This document shows positions 1 through 12,930 of a stretch of DNA of 64,000 nt, in pieces. The position numbers and the translations under genes are program-made. The DNA is from Sceloporus undulatus. Its lineage: Eukaryota > Chordata > Lepidosauria > Squamata > Phrynosomatidae. Below the pieces are notes generated by a model. It ran no database searches, was not told the DNA's origin, and saw only the letters and a list, made by a program, of their open reading frames with translations. The stretch's first letter is position 1. Each line of letters starts with the position of its first letter. The stretch covers positions 121,833,310-121,897,309 of the forward strand of contig NC_056527.1 of assembly GCF_019175285.1 (NCBI RefSeq), written 5' to 3'.

Positions 1-183
1 AGCATACCTCCAAAGTGACCCAAAGCAGCTTTATTTGGCGTCTGTTTGGGCCCATAGTTTATAAACATGAATGCCTGTGCTTTGGTTGAAAGGCAATCTG
101 TCAAAGAAAGGGGGGGGGAGTCATTTTCTGCTTTCTAATTTTGGTTTCTGTGTGTCTGCCATTCTTCTGTTTGGATTTTCTAG

Positions 184-3100
184 GCAAACGGAGACGTCAT
201 TCCCAGCAATCCCACAACTCTCCAATGCTCAGATTGCAGATCATTATTCCACATGCATTAAACTTTCGTCAGAAAATGTAAGTCTGCCTCCTGTTCATTG
301 AGAATTTGTTGTTTAGTGGTGCTGAATCTATGGTTTAAAACACACTGCAGAAACAATCCAGTTTGAGGCTGCTTTAACGGCCCTGGTTCAGGTGTGTTTT
401 GAACCTATGATTATTTTAGTGCTGAATCCAATCTTGACTTTGTACTAGGATTGCATTTGTGAATAGCATTGCTATTCATACATGCATAATTGCTGTTCTC
501 TCTTCCAGAAAATCACCACCAAGAATGCTTTTGGCTTGTACCTCATCGATTACATGACAGAAATACTCAAGCAAAAGGAGTCTGAAGTCACCAACTTTAA
601 AGTTAGCATCCATTCTGATGGTGTTTTCTATGACACATAGAAGATGCTCCACCAGTTAATAAGGACTTTTCCCTCTATTTGTGCTGATTCCCCTTTTAAT
701 AGGTTTTTGTGCTAAATTACTCCTCTCTGTCTGGTAAAGTACAGAGTTTCTGAACTGAAAACTACAGGGATAAAAGAATCCTGTAGTCCAAAGTCCCCTC
801 TCTTAGCCAAAGTCTCCCATCCTGGGTCCTACTCTTTAACTGCTTTCTTTCCCTTTCCTCTTACAGGTGGCAGCCGGTACCCTTGATGCCAGTGCAAAGA
901 TCTATGCAGTGAGGGTTGATGCTGTCCATGCTGATGTATACAGAGTTCTGGGCAGGTTGGGTAAAGATGATGCGGCAGCAGGGCCTGGAGATGGCCAGGA
1001 TGCAGGTATGCTTTTTGATGCAGTTAATGGTGTAGGATTTGGAATGGAATGTGTGTGGGTTGCTCACATGTGTAAAGCACATGTGTTGAATGCACAGGGA
1101 CCCAGATTTATTCCCCAGTCTCTACTTGGATGCATCTACACTATAGAATTCATGCATTTTGGCACCACTTTAAGTGTTGTAACTCCATCCTATGTAATCC
1201 TGGGATTTGTAGTTTTACAAAGTCTTTAGCCTTCTCTGCCTGGCTTCAGCGCAAGTCCACGAAAAGTGTGTTTGGCCCAGCTTTGGACTGTGGCTTTTTG
1301 TTTAGGTGGAGCGGATGTGAATCCTGAAAATTCCAAGAAGCAGCCAAGTAAAAGGAAGCATCTGTACAAAACCATTGAACAGAATCTGAACAACATCAAT
1401 GCCTCTGAGGCAGATCGGAGGAGCGAGGTAAGAAAACCTCCTCTGACGGTTATTCTCCATCCTCCTTAGAATAGTTCTTTGACTTAACTGCCTGGTGTAA
1501 TGGCACCTTCTGACAAAAGTGACATTTGGGCAATGCAGAGACATGAGTCAGACTCTTGTTAGTAACTTGCATGTGTTTAAGCATCACACAAAGGAGGTGC
1601 TATTCTGTAGCCCTTTGCGCACTGTCCAGTCCTGTCCGCTGGAGGCTCTGCTGCCAGTTGGGGAGGGAAGACGGAGAAGGCAGTGCAGTGAAGATGCAGC
1701 TGGTCTGGGCCACAAAGGGAAGGGATGAGAGAATGCACTTCATCTCTGAATACTCTCCCATTTCCACCCCCCTCCGAGTTGATCCAATCCTCAAATTGCC
1801 GCCTCGCCCCTTTCTCTCCCCACAAAAATAGCTGTGTTTCCTTAAAAGACACTGTGGTATATGGCAGGTATGTCTTTCACATTGATGTTTAAACCTGGTC
1901 TTTTCTCCTGATTCATGTTCAGATCGATCCCATCTTCCAGCAAACGGTGGCCTCCTTCGATGAGTGCAGTACAGCCGGGGTTTTCCTGGCCACGCTTCAT
2001 ACACAGAGCGATCTCAGTGAAGTCCTGTTTGATTCCATGGTCACGCCTCTGGCTTCATCTGTGACTTCTGAGTTATCAAGTTCACATGTCCAAGTGGCAG
2101 GCTTGAAATGTAAGCGCTAAAAACCATTAGCTTTATGTTCTGTTCCCATTGTATTTGACTTGGAGTATTGGGAAGAGTACTCTTTTACGTGTTCTCTCTC
2201 ACCTTCCTGAGTCCAGATTATTAACCCTCCAACTATTGAGCAAGAAGCAGCTTCTTATTCTTATTATTACCTTTACTTATAGCCTGCCTTTCCCCCAGTT
2301 CAGGGCACAAGGCAGCTTATGGCATTTTAAAATATAGGGGAAAAATTCACAATGTATTAAAAATAATTAAATAAAGCCAGTTTAAAACAGTAGAACACAA
2401 CGACACACCAAAAATAACAAAACTTTGTGATTATATTAATACAAATTAACAGTTTTAAAAATAGCATACGTGAATAAATATTATGTACGTGTATTTCTTA
2501 GCGTTTGTTATAGATGTAATTGTAACAAAATATGAAATGTGCATGTAGCAATAACGACATGTGTGTAATATTTGTTCATTTCTTGTGGCTCAAACATCTG
2601 AAGTATATCGTAGGCGGCTCTTACATTAAGCAAGTTTGTCCATCCCTCGCGTGTTGCGTTGTTTTTGTTTGTCCACAGGTTTTTAGCTGTATCTGATTTT
2701 AACTTTCTTGTAAGCCATCTTGAGACCCATGTCAGGAGAAAGGATATAAGTAAAGTAATGTCTTTTGCAAGGATCAGAAATATTCAGACCATTTGGTAGT
2801 CCCTTTGTTGAGGAGCATGGTAGGAGACATGCTTTGTCTTGTATCAGAAACTTTCCTGAGACATTGTCAGAACCTATAGCAGGGTCTGCCGTAATATATG
2901 GGTGGTTTGCGAGGGGGGATTGGTTTTACTGGGAAGGATCGATATGAGGTAGTTTAATAAAGAGCTGAGGCATTGTACCATCATGCTTGGTTAATCTGCT
3001 TGGTAGTGGAGTCTGCTACTGAAGAATGTTGGAGGAATGCGGAGGAGGACTTTTACTGTCAGGTTGTAGGACTGTGCTGCTTGAGAAAGGCATGTAGGAG

Positions 3101-5183
3101 GGCAGGAGGGAAATAGAAGAGACCATTAGCATTAGCCGTGGGGATAAAGTTTGCAGGCCAAACAGCAGGAGTGGAGTTTACAGATTTTGTGTTTTTAGTA
3201 TATTGTAGTGAGTGGGACCTGGTAGGTTTGACCTAAACGCACTACTGATGGCTTCTGTTTCTGATGTCTGCAATAAAAGTATTTTGTTTTCACTTGACTA
3301 AGACTGATTGACTGTGCATTGGGATAAGAGTTTGTTGGTTCTGACAGACATCTTCCATTGTCATCCTTTCTAGCTATACTTCTGCAGTGTGCTGAAAAGC
3401 GCCCCATTTGCCCTTCGCTGGCTGGCTTTCGGTTTTCTGAGTGGGACAGTACTACCCATAATGAGGTAGGTCGACCTGGCTGTCACTTTGCTTCAAGGGA
3501 GTTAAGTAAACCCTATCCCATGGTGAGGATCAGAAGTTCCCACTCATTTAGCCACTCTCTATTGATAGGGCTTTTTTCAATGTTTGTCTACACTCTTAAC
3601 AACATCTAAGTGTGGACTGAGATGCTGCATTCTGTGTTAAACTGTGCATTGTGTCAATATTTTCTTTTTCCTGAACTTCCAACCAATTGTTATTATTGAG
3701 TGACCAAATTCTAATATAATACAGATACAGGAATAAGTAATATAATAGTATAATGACTAGGAAAAGACTTTTTAGCCAGTTTGTTTCCACTACTTACATA
3801 TGCCTCCTCCCCACACACACAATTTTCCAAATCAGGTATCTGCTGTATAGCTTAGCTTGGAATGCCTTAAAAACTTTTATCTTCACCATGTCATTAGAAA
3901 TTGCTCTACCCACCTACCTAGAATATACTTGGTTGGACATAATGGAGCTTACTTACTTTCAAGCAGACACATCCAGGCTTGCACATTTAGTCAGCCTGTG
4001 TCACCTACAAATGCCAGCTTTATATCCCAGGTAGACTCAGAGCTGCGTGACTTTATATTCTGGCCCCCTTGTTTCTTATCAGATCTTGTTAGTAAGAGAA
4101 GTTTACTGAGTCCTTAAGTGTACAGGCAGAGGCAATTACAACCTCACCATTATGTACAAACAGTGTACATCATTGTGTACACATCCTTATGCACTCATTG
4201 GGCACACATAACGGTGTGTACAACATCTGTTGCTCCCGGTTTTGAAATCTGTTCTACCGTCTTCTGGATTTGGGTGGGGAGGGTGAGCTTTATGGGGCCA
4301 TGCGCTTCCCTGACTGGTGTGTTTTTGGTCCCCTTCCCCTTTGCACATTGTAAAGAGTGTCCTTTAACCTTTTGCTCCTTTTTCAGTCAGTCTCCGCTCT
4401 GCTGGATAAATTTAAGAAGAGCGACCAGGCGTTTGACATCAACGCAGAGGCTGACAGTGACCCTGGGGACCCTCTGGCGGACGATGATTTTGATGCTGAC
4501 AACATGGACGCGACAGTTGCAAAGGATCTTGGGGAATTTCCAGAAAAGGTGGAGGCCTGCAGAATAGCACCAGGGAGCTCAAGGTATGTTCAGGTGAAGG
4601 TGAAGGAGGGTCCCAAGGGTCAAAGTCTGAGTACCACTGCTCTACCTCTTTTAGGTTTAATGGTCAGTTTCTGGCTCTTCCCCTTCAGTTGTTTATATGC
4701 AGACCTTTTGGAATCTTTAGTCGGAATTCACATTTTCTGCTGCAGAAGTAGTCATGAATCAAGTGTGTTGCCCTTGCCCTTGTTCACACATGCGGTTAAT
4801 TTTAGGAAGGATGATCACACCCATTAATTCTGTCATTCTTGTATGCATTTGTGTTTCTGCCAGAAAAGATGTGGTTCCCCTGGGACAAGGCGATGTTGGC
4901 TCCATGTGCCTTCAGCTGTCAATGAACCCCAGCGAATACTCTTATTTCAGCCCTCGGGCAATGTCCATGTGGGCAGGCCCAGAGCACTGGCGCTTCAAGC
5001 CTCGCCAGAAAGGTATGGTTTTGGAAAGGGGATGTGAAGTAGTTCCAAAGGCCTTCGCTTGGGCCATGATGCTTTTCTGGTTGTTATCGAAGCATGCCTT
5101 TCCATGACAAATACAGGTCCAAGCTTTATCTTGATCATAGAATCAGGTTTGGTAGATCAAAATTAGGGCTAAATGTAGTGCTG

Positions 5184-5231
<48 letters not shown>

Positions 5232-8200
5232 TCCAAAGTATCAGGCCAGAAAAACACCTGTGATAAAATTGTGTGAGAAAAATAAAACATACAAAGGGTG
5301 TGAAAACCTGTATTCCTATGAGTAACAACTTCAGTCTTTTCTGTGAATCTGTTAATTCGACTTCACATTTCTTTACCCTGTCCATAGTATGTAAGTTTAA
5401 TTGCTTATATTATGGCTTATATCTGATCAAACCAGCTTGAGACAGGTCAGATTGCCACCTACAGACAACAGTTTATCTTGTTCATAAGCATTTAACCTGT
5501 TCTTCCAAAAACTTGTTTAATATAAATGAAAAGCACAACTTTAGGACGTATCCTATTATTTTCTATAGTTCTTAAAACTTACTGCCAAAGATTACATAGT
5601 TCAGAACATAGCAGAAAGGTAACAAATCCACACCAAACATTTGGCGTCTCTAGCATCTGCGCTTTCCTTACTAATAATTCATTTAGAAATCTGAATGTAG
5701 TGTTGATTTATAAATGGAGTCATCTGCCCAAAGACATCTGCTCAGTCGTTCTGCCTTGTGATCTTCTGTCCGTTCCGCGCAGGTGATGCCAACTCTGAAA
5801 AAGTAAGCAAAAGAAAGCCTCCCAAAAAAACCTTTGAGATCGTTTTTGACGAAGAGGTTAACTTTGAGCCTTACTTCCGCAAAACAAGGGTAGGTATTTA
5901 AGTCTTGATAGTGTTATAGTGGCGATTTCTGCAAGATGTCGTGGTGGCTCCCAGTTTGAAAGAGCTTTCTCAAGAGTCTGATAAGGTTTCCTCAACCTGG
6001 CATCCTTCTAATATGTTGGGTTGCATCTATACTGAAGAATTAATGCGGTTTGACACCGCTTTAACTGCCATGGCTCAATGCTATGGAATTCCTAGGTTTG
6101 CAGTTTTGTGGCAAAACTCCCTTTGAACAAAGCTTGCCAAAGAATCCCAAGATAAGTTTGCCTTAGCTTCGCCATAAGTCAGAATTGACTTGAATGCACA
6201 CAACAACAAGAATCAACGCAAAGTCAGGCAATGGGATTTATTTGTGGGGTGGCTCACCATTCAGCAATTGAGTCAGTAGACCTATTCCAGGTGAGAATAA
6301 CCAACACGATTCCAGCCTCTGTGTGTACTTGTCAAACGTGGTCCTGCTGCAGATTACTTGTAACATGAACCTTCAAGATGGAGGCTAGTTGGAAGAGGAT
6401 TGAAATGCTTGGTTTCTCAATGTGCTGTTGGTTTTCTCTAACAGGCAGCTACGACTCTGTCTAAAGCCACCCTTGAAAACCAAAACAAGAAAAGCAACAC
6501 CCTCCCTGCAGATTTCCATTACGACCCAGAGAACCTCACTCGCCTCTTCCTCAAACCAAACCACAGGGTGAGCTATGTCTCTTCATTCAGGTGCTCAGCC
6601 TGGTTTGCTTTGTTTCTTGTATTGCTTGGTCCGTTCACCAGTTTGCTATTCTGGGCAGAAGACTTCACTGAGAGATACTCTGGGGTTGTTGTTGTTGTTG
6701 TTGTTCTTTTCTATCCATAATTAATTTCTCCTATTCTTTTATTTCTATAGCTGTGGAAGATGGCACAGCAGAGTAACTCGCCCAGTCGTGACGATGAGGT
6801 GGGAGAGTATGATTACAATAACCCCAATGATACCTCTAATTTCTGTCCCGCATTGCAGGTGAGTTGTAGAGAGTGGTAATAATAATAATAATTTGTTTGT
6901 TTATTTATTTATTTTTAGCCTGCCTCTCCCTACGGATTGAGGCGGGTTACAATAAAAAGATAAAACTACATAACACAATGTATGTGTTGCTATGAATGTG
7001 CATCCTTCCTTGTCTCTGCTTTATGGTGAGAGCTGTAATAGTTGACTTTGCTGCGATCGCAGTCTTTTCACTGGTTAATCAAAGTTTGGTGGGCTTGACT
7101 AGCAATGACATGAGTAGCTATTCTGTCTCACTGTGCTATGATCTGTAGAAATTTAAAGGGCCTTGCTGACTTTCAAGAAACACAAACATGTTTGACTGAA
7201 TAATCGCATTAATTATATCAGGCCTTTCCCCCACGGTGGCTTGTAGAATAAAAGAAATACAGTCAGCCCTCCATATCCATGGATTCTTTATGCACAGATT
7301 CAACTATCTATGGCTTGAAAATGTTTTTTAAAAATACAAATTCCAAAAAGCAAACTTTGATTTTGCCGTTTTACACGAAGGACACCATTTTACTGTGACG
7401 TTGTATTTAATAGGCCTTGAGCATCCACGGATCTTGGTATCCACAGGGGGTCCTGGAACCAAACCCCAGCATTTTAAGTGTTTGGTTTTTAAGGAATATT
7501 TTTTATTTTGTTCAAAGAAATTATTATCTGTGTATTGTTCTGAATGCTTTAATCCATTCTGCAATTGCCTTGTGGGTCCTGCCAGGCTGAGAGGTGGTAT
7601 ATTGACTGATGTAGCAATTCATGCAGAGCTGAAGTCCTTGAAACTAGATTCTTACGTTCTTTTAGGGGGTAGTTTAAAAGTTTTAAGGAACACAGTCCCA
7701 TAAACCAAAAGTTCTTGGCTTCTTAAAAAAAACCATGCATTCAATACATCTCCATTACAGCTGTCAAAGCTGCCTTCTTTTGGGGTGGAGACCACCTTCT
7801 GATGGCAGGAGACATGAGTCATAAATACTTTAGATCTCTGTCTGTGGAAGACCATGTTTCCCATTTGAATATACCTACTTTTGGCTTTCTTTCCACTTTC
7901 TTTCCAGAATGATAACAGTGATGATGATGATCCTGTAGACTTTGTGGGCCAAAGTGGGATGTTTGAAATGACTGCCCATCCTGCAGGAGCAGCAGGCCAA
8001 GGTGGAGAACTCAATGGAGACCTCAGTGGGCTCAACATCACTACCTACGGTGAATTAAACCTGGTGGCTGAGCCACAGAAGGCAAGTTGTGGGGAGGAGT
8101 TGTTCTTGTTTTGTGCTTTCAAGTGGATTCCTACTTATGGCGACCCTCTCCTAGTTTTTTCTTGGCAAGATTTATTAGAAGAGGCTTCACCATTGCCTTC

Positions 8201-10613
8201 TTTTGAGGCTGAGGGAGTGTGACTCGGTCAGTGTCACCCAGTGGGTTTCCATGGCTGTACTGGGATTTGAACCCTGGACCTCCAGTGTTCTGGTTCCAAC
8301 ACTCAAACCACTGCACCATGCTGGCTCTGGGTTGAGGTATACACAACTTCGCACTTGTGTTGACAGGTACTTAACTGCAAAGTGGCACCCCTTCTAAAGG
8401 TTGTTGTGATTTACATTAGAAGTTGGGGCTGAGCAGAAAATGTAACCCATCATTCCTCCACAAATACTGAAGGTGGCATGGGAACCAGGTCTACAGGATT
8501 AAAGCTGTGCTCTTTTTGTTCTGAGAGGGAAATGCCAAGTTAATGTAATTCGCCAGTCATGCAGGCTATTGCTCTGAGTAGCTCATTCCCCCTTCAACCA
8601 TTGTGCAAAGTAAGTGAGCAAAGTGTTGCCTGTGAATGTGATTGTTGGGCAAATTTTGCCTCCACACCAAGCAGATAGTCTCTGAAATGAGTGAAGACGT
8701 GCAAAACTACACCAAGTAGCATGTTCCTTTAGTACTAAGGGATGGGATGCAAGTGCCTGGGTGCCATGAGGGCAGGATTCAAGAGTTTGTTTATCTTTTG
8801 TTGCTGTATTGTTGTTCTCCTGCTAAACTGTCCAAGTAATAGTTTGAAATGTTAGCTCTGTTCTTTTAATTCTATGCCTTGATTTTTCCAGGTGAACAAG
8901 ATCGATATTCAGTATGCAAAGATTGCCAAAAGGATGGACATGAAGAGGCTAAAACAGACCATGTGGGGTCTCCTGACTCATATTGCAAAGGATCAAACCG
9001 AAGAAGAGGTATATCCCTACTCCTAGTTATCTTTGAGATCTCTGTTCTGAGAGAATGCAAGTTCTCTTCCACAGTGTCCTATGCCTCAGCTGGTTTTGTA
9101 GGAATTTGATTTCGAATAGGGTTTTTTGTGTGTCATCATGTCCACTAAAGGACTTTTAAGCTCTAGTTTAAAAGTAGTTCATTCAAACACCATTCTGTAC
9201 TTTGGTACTTTCCTATAGTAACTGGTAGGCACCCAACTCTTGGGCACAAGATCTTTACTGGTAGTAATTGCTTATATGTTTAAAATGTGATGGCTTTTAG
9301 TGGGTGTAGCCTTTTACGTTTTGTTATGTGTCTAGTTTAATATGTTCTTAATACTGTTTAAATTATTTTATGGTATTAACATCTGGAATAGTTTTAAATT
9401 ATTTGGTCTGTACATTTCCCTGAAATCCCACAATAGAGTCGGTGGTTAATGAATGAATGCAATGCTTTGGAAATTCAAGGCTCCAAAAGTACTAGTGTTT
9501 ATTACTTTGAAATCCTTAGCCCAGCCCTGTAAGATAGGTGTTGCTACACTTAAAATCACCAGAAACCAACACACAGCGGGTGCTGCGCCACAGGCTTTCA
9601 GGTTGGCAACTAGCTAACTTTAAAAATTTTCCATCTTCCCTACATAGAATGAAGCTCTAAAGAAAGGCACTAACTGTTCGGTGGTATCAGGACAGAAGGT
9701 CTTCAGTAGCATCACAAAGGATCTACTTCACAGGTACTTCAGAGTTTCAAGACTCTTCAGTAGGATGCCAGGCTGTAAGGGTGGGATGCCAATGGCAGAA
9801 TTTCGAATCCTTTTTATTGTTTTGAGCAGAGGATGAATTCAAACAAGGCACAGGCTGGCTTGGGATGTGCCTGTTCCATCCCTTCTGACTCTTTTCCAGA
9901 TGAAGCATCTATGAGCAGTTCTCTTCCCAATAACTGATTAAAGGTGGTTGTTGTTTTTGTGTGCCTTCAAATCGTTTCTGATTCATGGTAACCCTGTAAT
10001 CCTATCATGGGGGTTTCTTGGCAAATTTCTTCATTACCAGGTCCATAATTAACACTGGCTTTGTCTTCCACCAGCACACTTGTAGTGTAAAATAATCTTT
10101 AAAGGCTGGAATCATGTTGGCGTAAACTGCATTGCAACCTATGAATAAACTGAGTTTATAAACCGAGTTTGTTCAATGCAAGCTATGGATTTTATTTCAG
10201 AACAGCAAGGACTACTACTTTGTCTGAGTTGTTCCTCCTTGTCTGTCTCTTGCAGGTTGCCTCCCACAATGGCAAAGAACCTGTCTGTGCCCTTGGCGTT
10301 TGCTTCCCTTTTGCACTTGGCTAATGAAAAGGTATGTACAGTAATCCTAAATTCACCAGGAGTTCAGAGGACAAGTAGGACGAGTGCGTTCTTCTCAGTC
10401 TATCTATTCCTGTCATAAAGATCTTGACTTTGGTAAACTACCTGGTGATGTCTTCTACGTACACACACTTTTATGTTGAGACCAAACTTGTATATAAACA
10501 GTTTTGAAGATGGCTATGTTTTGCTGATTTCCCGCCGCCTCCTTTGTTTCCAGAACTTGAAGCTGGAGGGATTGGAAGACTTGTCTGACGTTTTAGTGAT
10601 GCAAGGAGTTTAA
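184..10613 (+). CDS. NCAPH: Condensin complex subunit 2 (kleisin NCAPH), 3' 16 coding exons
   Basis: Kleisin subunit of condensin I, which bridges the SMC2/SMC4 heads and recruits NCAPD2 and NCAPG for mitotic chromosome compaction. Coding exons, all bounded by splice sites in a continuous phase: 184-277, 509-601, 867-1005, 1306-1427, 1923-2109, 3374-3465, 4387-4583, 4864-5012, 5783-5889, 6445-6567, 6751-6858, 7908-8081, 8892-9008, 9648-9733, 10256-10331, 10554-10613 (TAA). They give 640 residues; human NCAPH has about 741, so roughly 100 N-terminal residues lie before the window. Matches to the human protein include [36 protein letters not shown], the acidic [10 protein letters not shown] region, [34 protein letters not shown] and the C-terminal winged-helix part ([19 protein letters not shown]) that contacts SMC4. 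The intron after 8081 starts GC (AAG|GCAAGT) and ends AG; all other donors are GT. No frame break is seen. Human NCAPH and NEURL3 are also near neighbours. Confidence 0.97.
1126..1218. mobile_element. Palindromic MITE (type 1), one arm
   Basis: TGCATCTACACTATAGAATT, TTTGGCACCACTTTAAGTGT, CCTGGGATTTGTAGTTTTAC: one arm of the hairpin element that is complete at 24789-24953. Only one arm is present. In an NCAPH intron. Confidence 0.65.
2262..2340 (+). repeat. LINE-like tail with ATT repeat
   Basis: TTATTATTACCTTTACTTAT, AGCCTGCCTTTCCCCCAGTT, AAGGCAGCTTATGGC. Similar pieces are at 6893-6965, 21835-21875, 22050-22130, 48583-48650 and 63783-63830. The class is uncertain. Confidence 0.4.
2690..2760 (+). 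repeat. LINE-like 3' tail
   Basis: TTGTAAGCCATCTTGAGACC, GGAGAAAGGATATAAGTAAA, the type of tail seen at the end of L2/CR1-like LINEs in lizards. Similar tails occur at about 17625-17705, 44333-44380 and 52595-52680. Confidence 0.4.
5188..5232. repeat. (ATC)n microsatellite
   Basis: Perfect TCA/ATC run of about 45 bases in the NCAPH intron after exon 4864-5012. Confidence 0.9.
6012..6123. mobile_element. Palindromic MITE (type 1), one arm
   Basis: TTGCATCTATACTGAAGAAT, TGACACCGCTTTAACTGCCA, GTTTGCAGTTTTGTGGCAAA. The other arm is missing; a SINE 3' half follows directly. Confidence 0.68.
6124..6212 (+). mobile_element. Sauria-type SINE, 3' half
   Basis: Carries the conserved 3' part (GAACAAAGCTTGCCAAAGAA, CGCCATAAGTCAGAATTGAC) and a short CAA tail. 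The tRNA-like 5' half is missing; it directly follows a palindromic MITE half. It lies in the intron before NCAPH exon 6445. Confidence 0.75.
6880..6965 (+). repeat. AT-rich microsatellite and LINE-like tail
   Basis: TAA units and TTTA units followed by AGCCTGCCTCTCCCTACGGA, GAGGCGGGTTACAATAAAAA. 20 bases after the donor of NCAPH exon 6751-6858. Confidence 0.45.
7260..7470 (+). mobile_element. Tigger-like MITE (type A)
   Basis: Starts CAGTCAGCCCTCCATATCCA and ends with CATCCACGGATCTTGGTATC, CTGGAACCAAACCCCAG. The ends resemble Tigger/pogo elements (TA-flanked); the right terminus is short. In an NCAPH intron. Confidence 0.6.
8113..8327 (-). mobile_element. Sauria-type SINE, near full length
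   Basis: Reverse orientation: 3' tail part first (TGCTTTCAAGTGGATTCCTA), then GAGGCTGAGGGAGTGTGACT, then the tRNA-like head with a B box read as GGGTTCAAATCCC on the minus strand. It begins about 30 bases after the GC donor of NCAPH exon 7908-8081. Confidence 0.8.
9947..10046 (-). mobile_element. Sauria-type SINE, 3' half
   Basis: GTGTGCCTTCAAATCGTTTC and GGGGGTTTCTTGGCAAATTT mark the 3' half in reverse orientation. The head is absent. In an NCAPH intron. Confidence 0.7.
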
Positions 10614-11085
10614 TGTGTCCCAGCTGGGCAAAAAATCTGGGACCCTCGAGGAGGAAATTGATGCACCCCAAAAGAGATGCATAGATGGATGGCCTTCTTC
10701 ACATCGTACGCCCATCTGTAACTCTCTCTGCTTAAAGATGCCTGCAGCATCAGTTCCTGGGACTGTCAAAACAGTGCATGATTCATTGATGATAAAGAAC
10801 TGTGGACAATTAGGAGCAGTGTGCCTGTTTCATTGTGCCTTTAACTGTCTTCTGAATCCTTCAGCTTTCCTCTCCTGACGTGACTATCCAGCTGCTGTGC
10901 AAGTCCTCTAAAATGTGTTTGTCTTCTTGACAGCAAAAGACTGCAATGTATATTCAACCTAGATGAACTTCCTGTACATAAAAGACCTGTTTCTCTCATG
11001 CTTTGCTTTTACAGTCTTTTCTCACACCACACTGAAATTGTCTTCAATGATTTTATATATTTGTACAAACCTCTTTTTTAAAAGA

Positions 11086-11091
11086 AATAAA
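11086..11091 (+). terminator. NCAPH: NCAPH polyadenylation signal AATAAA
   Basis: Canonical AATAAA about 475 bases after the NCAPH stop, at the end of a T/A-rich stretch. Positions 10614 to about 11110 are therefore the probable 3' UTR. No earlier AATAAA was seen after the stop. Confidence 0.75.
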
Positions 11092-11109
11092 TGACCACAG
11101 TATGGGATC

Positions 11110-12550
11110 TGCACTCTACCTTGCTTTGGACTTCTCTTCCCCTTCCTCCTCCCCCTAAAAGCCTCTGATGGAACAACCAGGTCCCCCAAACATTTCAGAG
11201 GGGCTGGTTTTGTTCAATAACTGCTGCATGTAAAACGTGTTGGATTTGCAAAGGAGTGAGTTGTTTGCCAGATGAGGCGGGAAGGCTTTCCTGCATTGGG
11301 AAGTGGAGCTGGGATGTTTCCCAATTGTTTAACACAAACTCAGTCTCCTGTAGTCTTTTGCTGATTAAAAATAGCCAGCTTTATTGAGTGCCAAAAATCT
11401 CTGTTAACAAGTGAATGGGACTAATATTAGTGTGTGAAGTTTATCTCATTAGGATCTTAACTGAAGTTGTATTTTTGTCCCTTGTAGTTTGCCACCACTC
11501 TGATCAGCTTCCTTGAAATGTTACAAGGAGAGCATTTCCTCCTCTGTTTCATGATGCTTATCTCATCTAATGTTGCCCCGCTGAGCCTTTTGGCCAAAGA
11601 ACTCCATTGATAGAGGGGCTTTCCCTGCTTTTATCTCATCTGCGCTTGTCTGTTTAAATCAACGTTTCCTGTTGTACCTCTTGACCTCAGAGAGTCCTCC
11701 TCCGACAGAATGAACAATGTGAGCTATTGTGACTATAGTTATGTCTCCAATAATTGCCCGAATGAGAACGTGCTTCAAGATACCGTCATTGCTTTTTGTG
11801 CTTTGTAATCCTTCATCTCTGCATCTGATGTTCCAGGCGAGGTCTGTGTTAACCTTGATCTATGTTGAAACAGGAAAAGGAATACAAATAAACCAAAAGG
11901 GAGGACAGTTCGGTTAAGGAAATTTTCCATTTGTCCCGGCACCTGCCTGCATTTTAGTACAATAGTCAGGAGGACGGAGGGTGTGAGTATGATGTAAGGC
12001 TCATGTGAGCATCCTGCCCCAAGGAAAAAATTCCATGCTTCTTTGAGCTTTCTTTTTTAATGGTTTGCTCATCATTGCTGTCTGTTGAACTTGGCACTCC
12101 AGCGGCTGAACTTTCTTAAGGCCCCGAGTGACTCATCCTGCTCCAGTTTAATCGGTTTTATTCCACTGACTTCTAAGAATACTCATCTATTGCAAATGCT
12201 GAATTATCCAAGGAAGGAACATTTGAACAAACACACAAAATCAAGCCTTCACAGTTGGAGGAGGAATTGTATAGACCTCTAGATGTGGCTGAACATTTTC
12301 TTTTGGACTAAAATTGGCTGAGTTTTATCTATATGGCACCTAAGGTTTTTTTTCCAGTGTAGCAGAACAGAAATGTCTTGAGATTTTCAATATTCTCTGG
12401 CTACGAAAGACGGAGGCATCCTGGATCCCACCAGAAGTTACTTGACTGCTGCTAACGGAGTTTAATTTTACTGTTTCGGTCCCTATATGTTGAAGAGGGG
12501 AGCAGCCTCTGCCTGCATTGAGATCCTTCCAAACCAGTGGAATAGTGACA
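11110..12550. other. Intergenic DNA after NCAPH, no feature seen
   Basis: Between the NCAPH poly(A) signal and the SINE at 12555 I see no gene, RNA gene or known repeat. Short reading frames here have no splice signals or recognisable protein sequence. Confidence 0.5.
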
Positions 12551-12554
12551 GAAA

Positions 12555-12754
12555 CACAGTGTGGGGTAGTGGTTTGAGTGTTGGACTCTGGAGACAAGGA
12601 TTCAATTCCCAGCTCAGCCATGAAACCCATGCTCTCAGCCTCACGGGAAGGCAATGGCAAGCCTCCTCTGAACAAATCTTGCCAAGAAAACCCCAGGATA
12701 GGCTTGCCTTAGAGTCACCATAAATTGGAAACAACATGAAGGCACACAACAACA
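12555..12754 (+). mobile_element. Sauria-type SINE, full length
   Basis: tRNA-like head (GGGGTAGTGGTTTGAGTGTT, A box; GGATTCAATTCC, B box), the CTCAGCCTCACGGGAAGGCA middle and the 3' end GGAAACAACATGAAGGCACA with a CAA tail. It lies between the NCAPH and NEURL3 3' ends. Confidence 0.85.
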
Positions 12755-12924
12755 TAACCAACATGGATATGGGGTGTGTTTTGTTTTTTTGGCTTGTGAC
12801 TCCCAGAATCTTCCATTGCCCCGGCTTTTCAGATCTGGCTCCAAGATCTTTTGTTAGTTCTGTCCAGACCTATGTGGTGAATGTGTGTAGTTACTAAAGA
12901 GACCTTAGTTGATTTCATTTGGGT

Positions 12925-12930
12925 TTTATT
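12925..12930 (-). terminator. NEURL3: Candidate NEURL3 polyadenylation signal
   Basis: AATAAA on the minus strand about 475 bases after the NEURL3 stop, the nearest canonical hexamer seen. Its use is inferred from position only. Confidence 0.35.

Larger units (their letters stand above)
2110..3373 (+). other. NCAPH intron, mostly featureless
   Basis: Apart from two short LINE-like tails (2262-2340, 2690-2760) I see no feature in this 1.26-kb intron. The other NCAPH introns above 300 bases (3466-4386, 5013-5782, 6859-7907, 8082-8891, 9009-9647, 9734-10255) hold only the repeats listed separately. Confidence 0.6.

Noticed and set aside
1600-2004. 134-codon minus-strand frame
   Set aside because: Antisense to an NCAPH exon and its intron.
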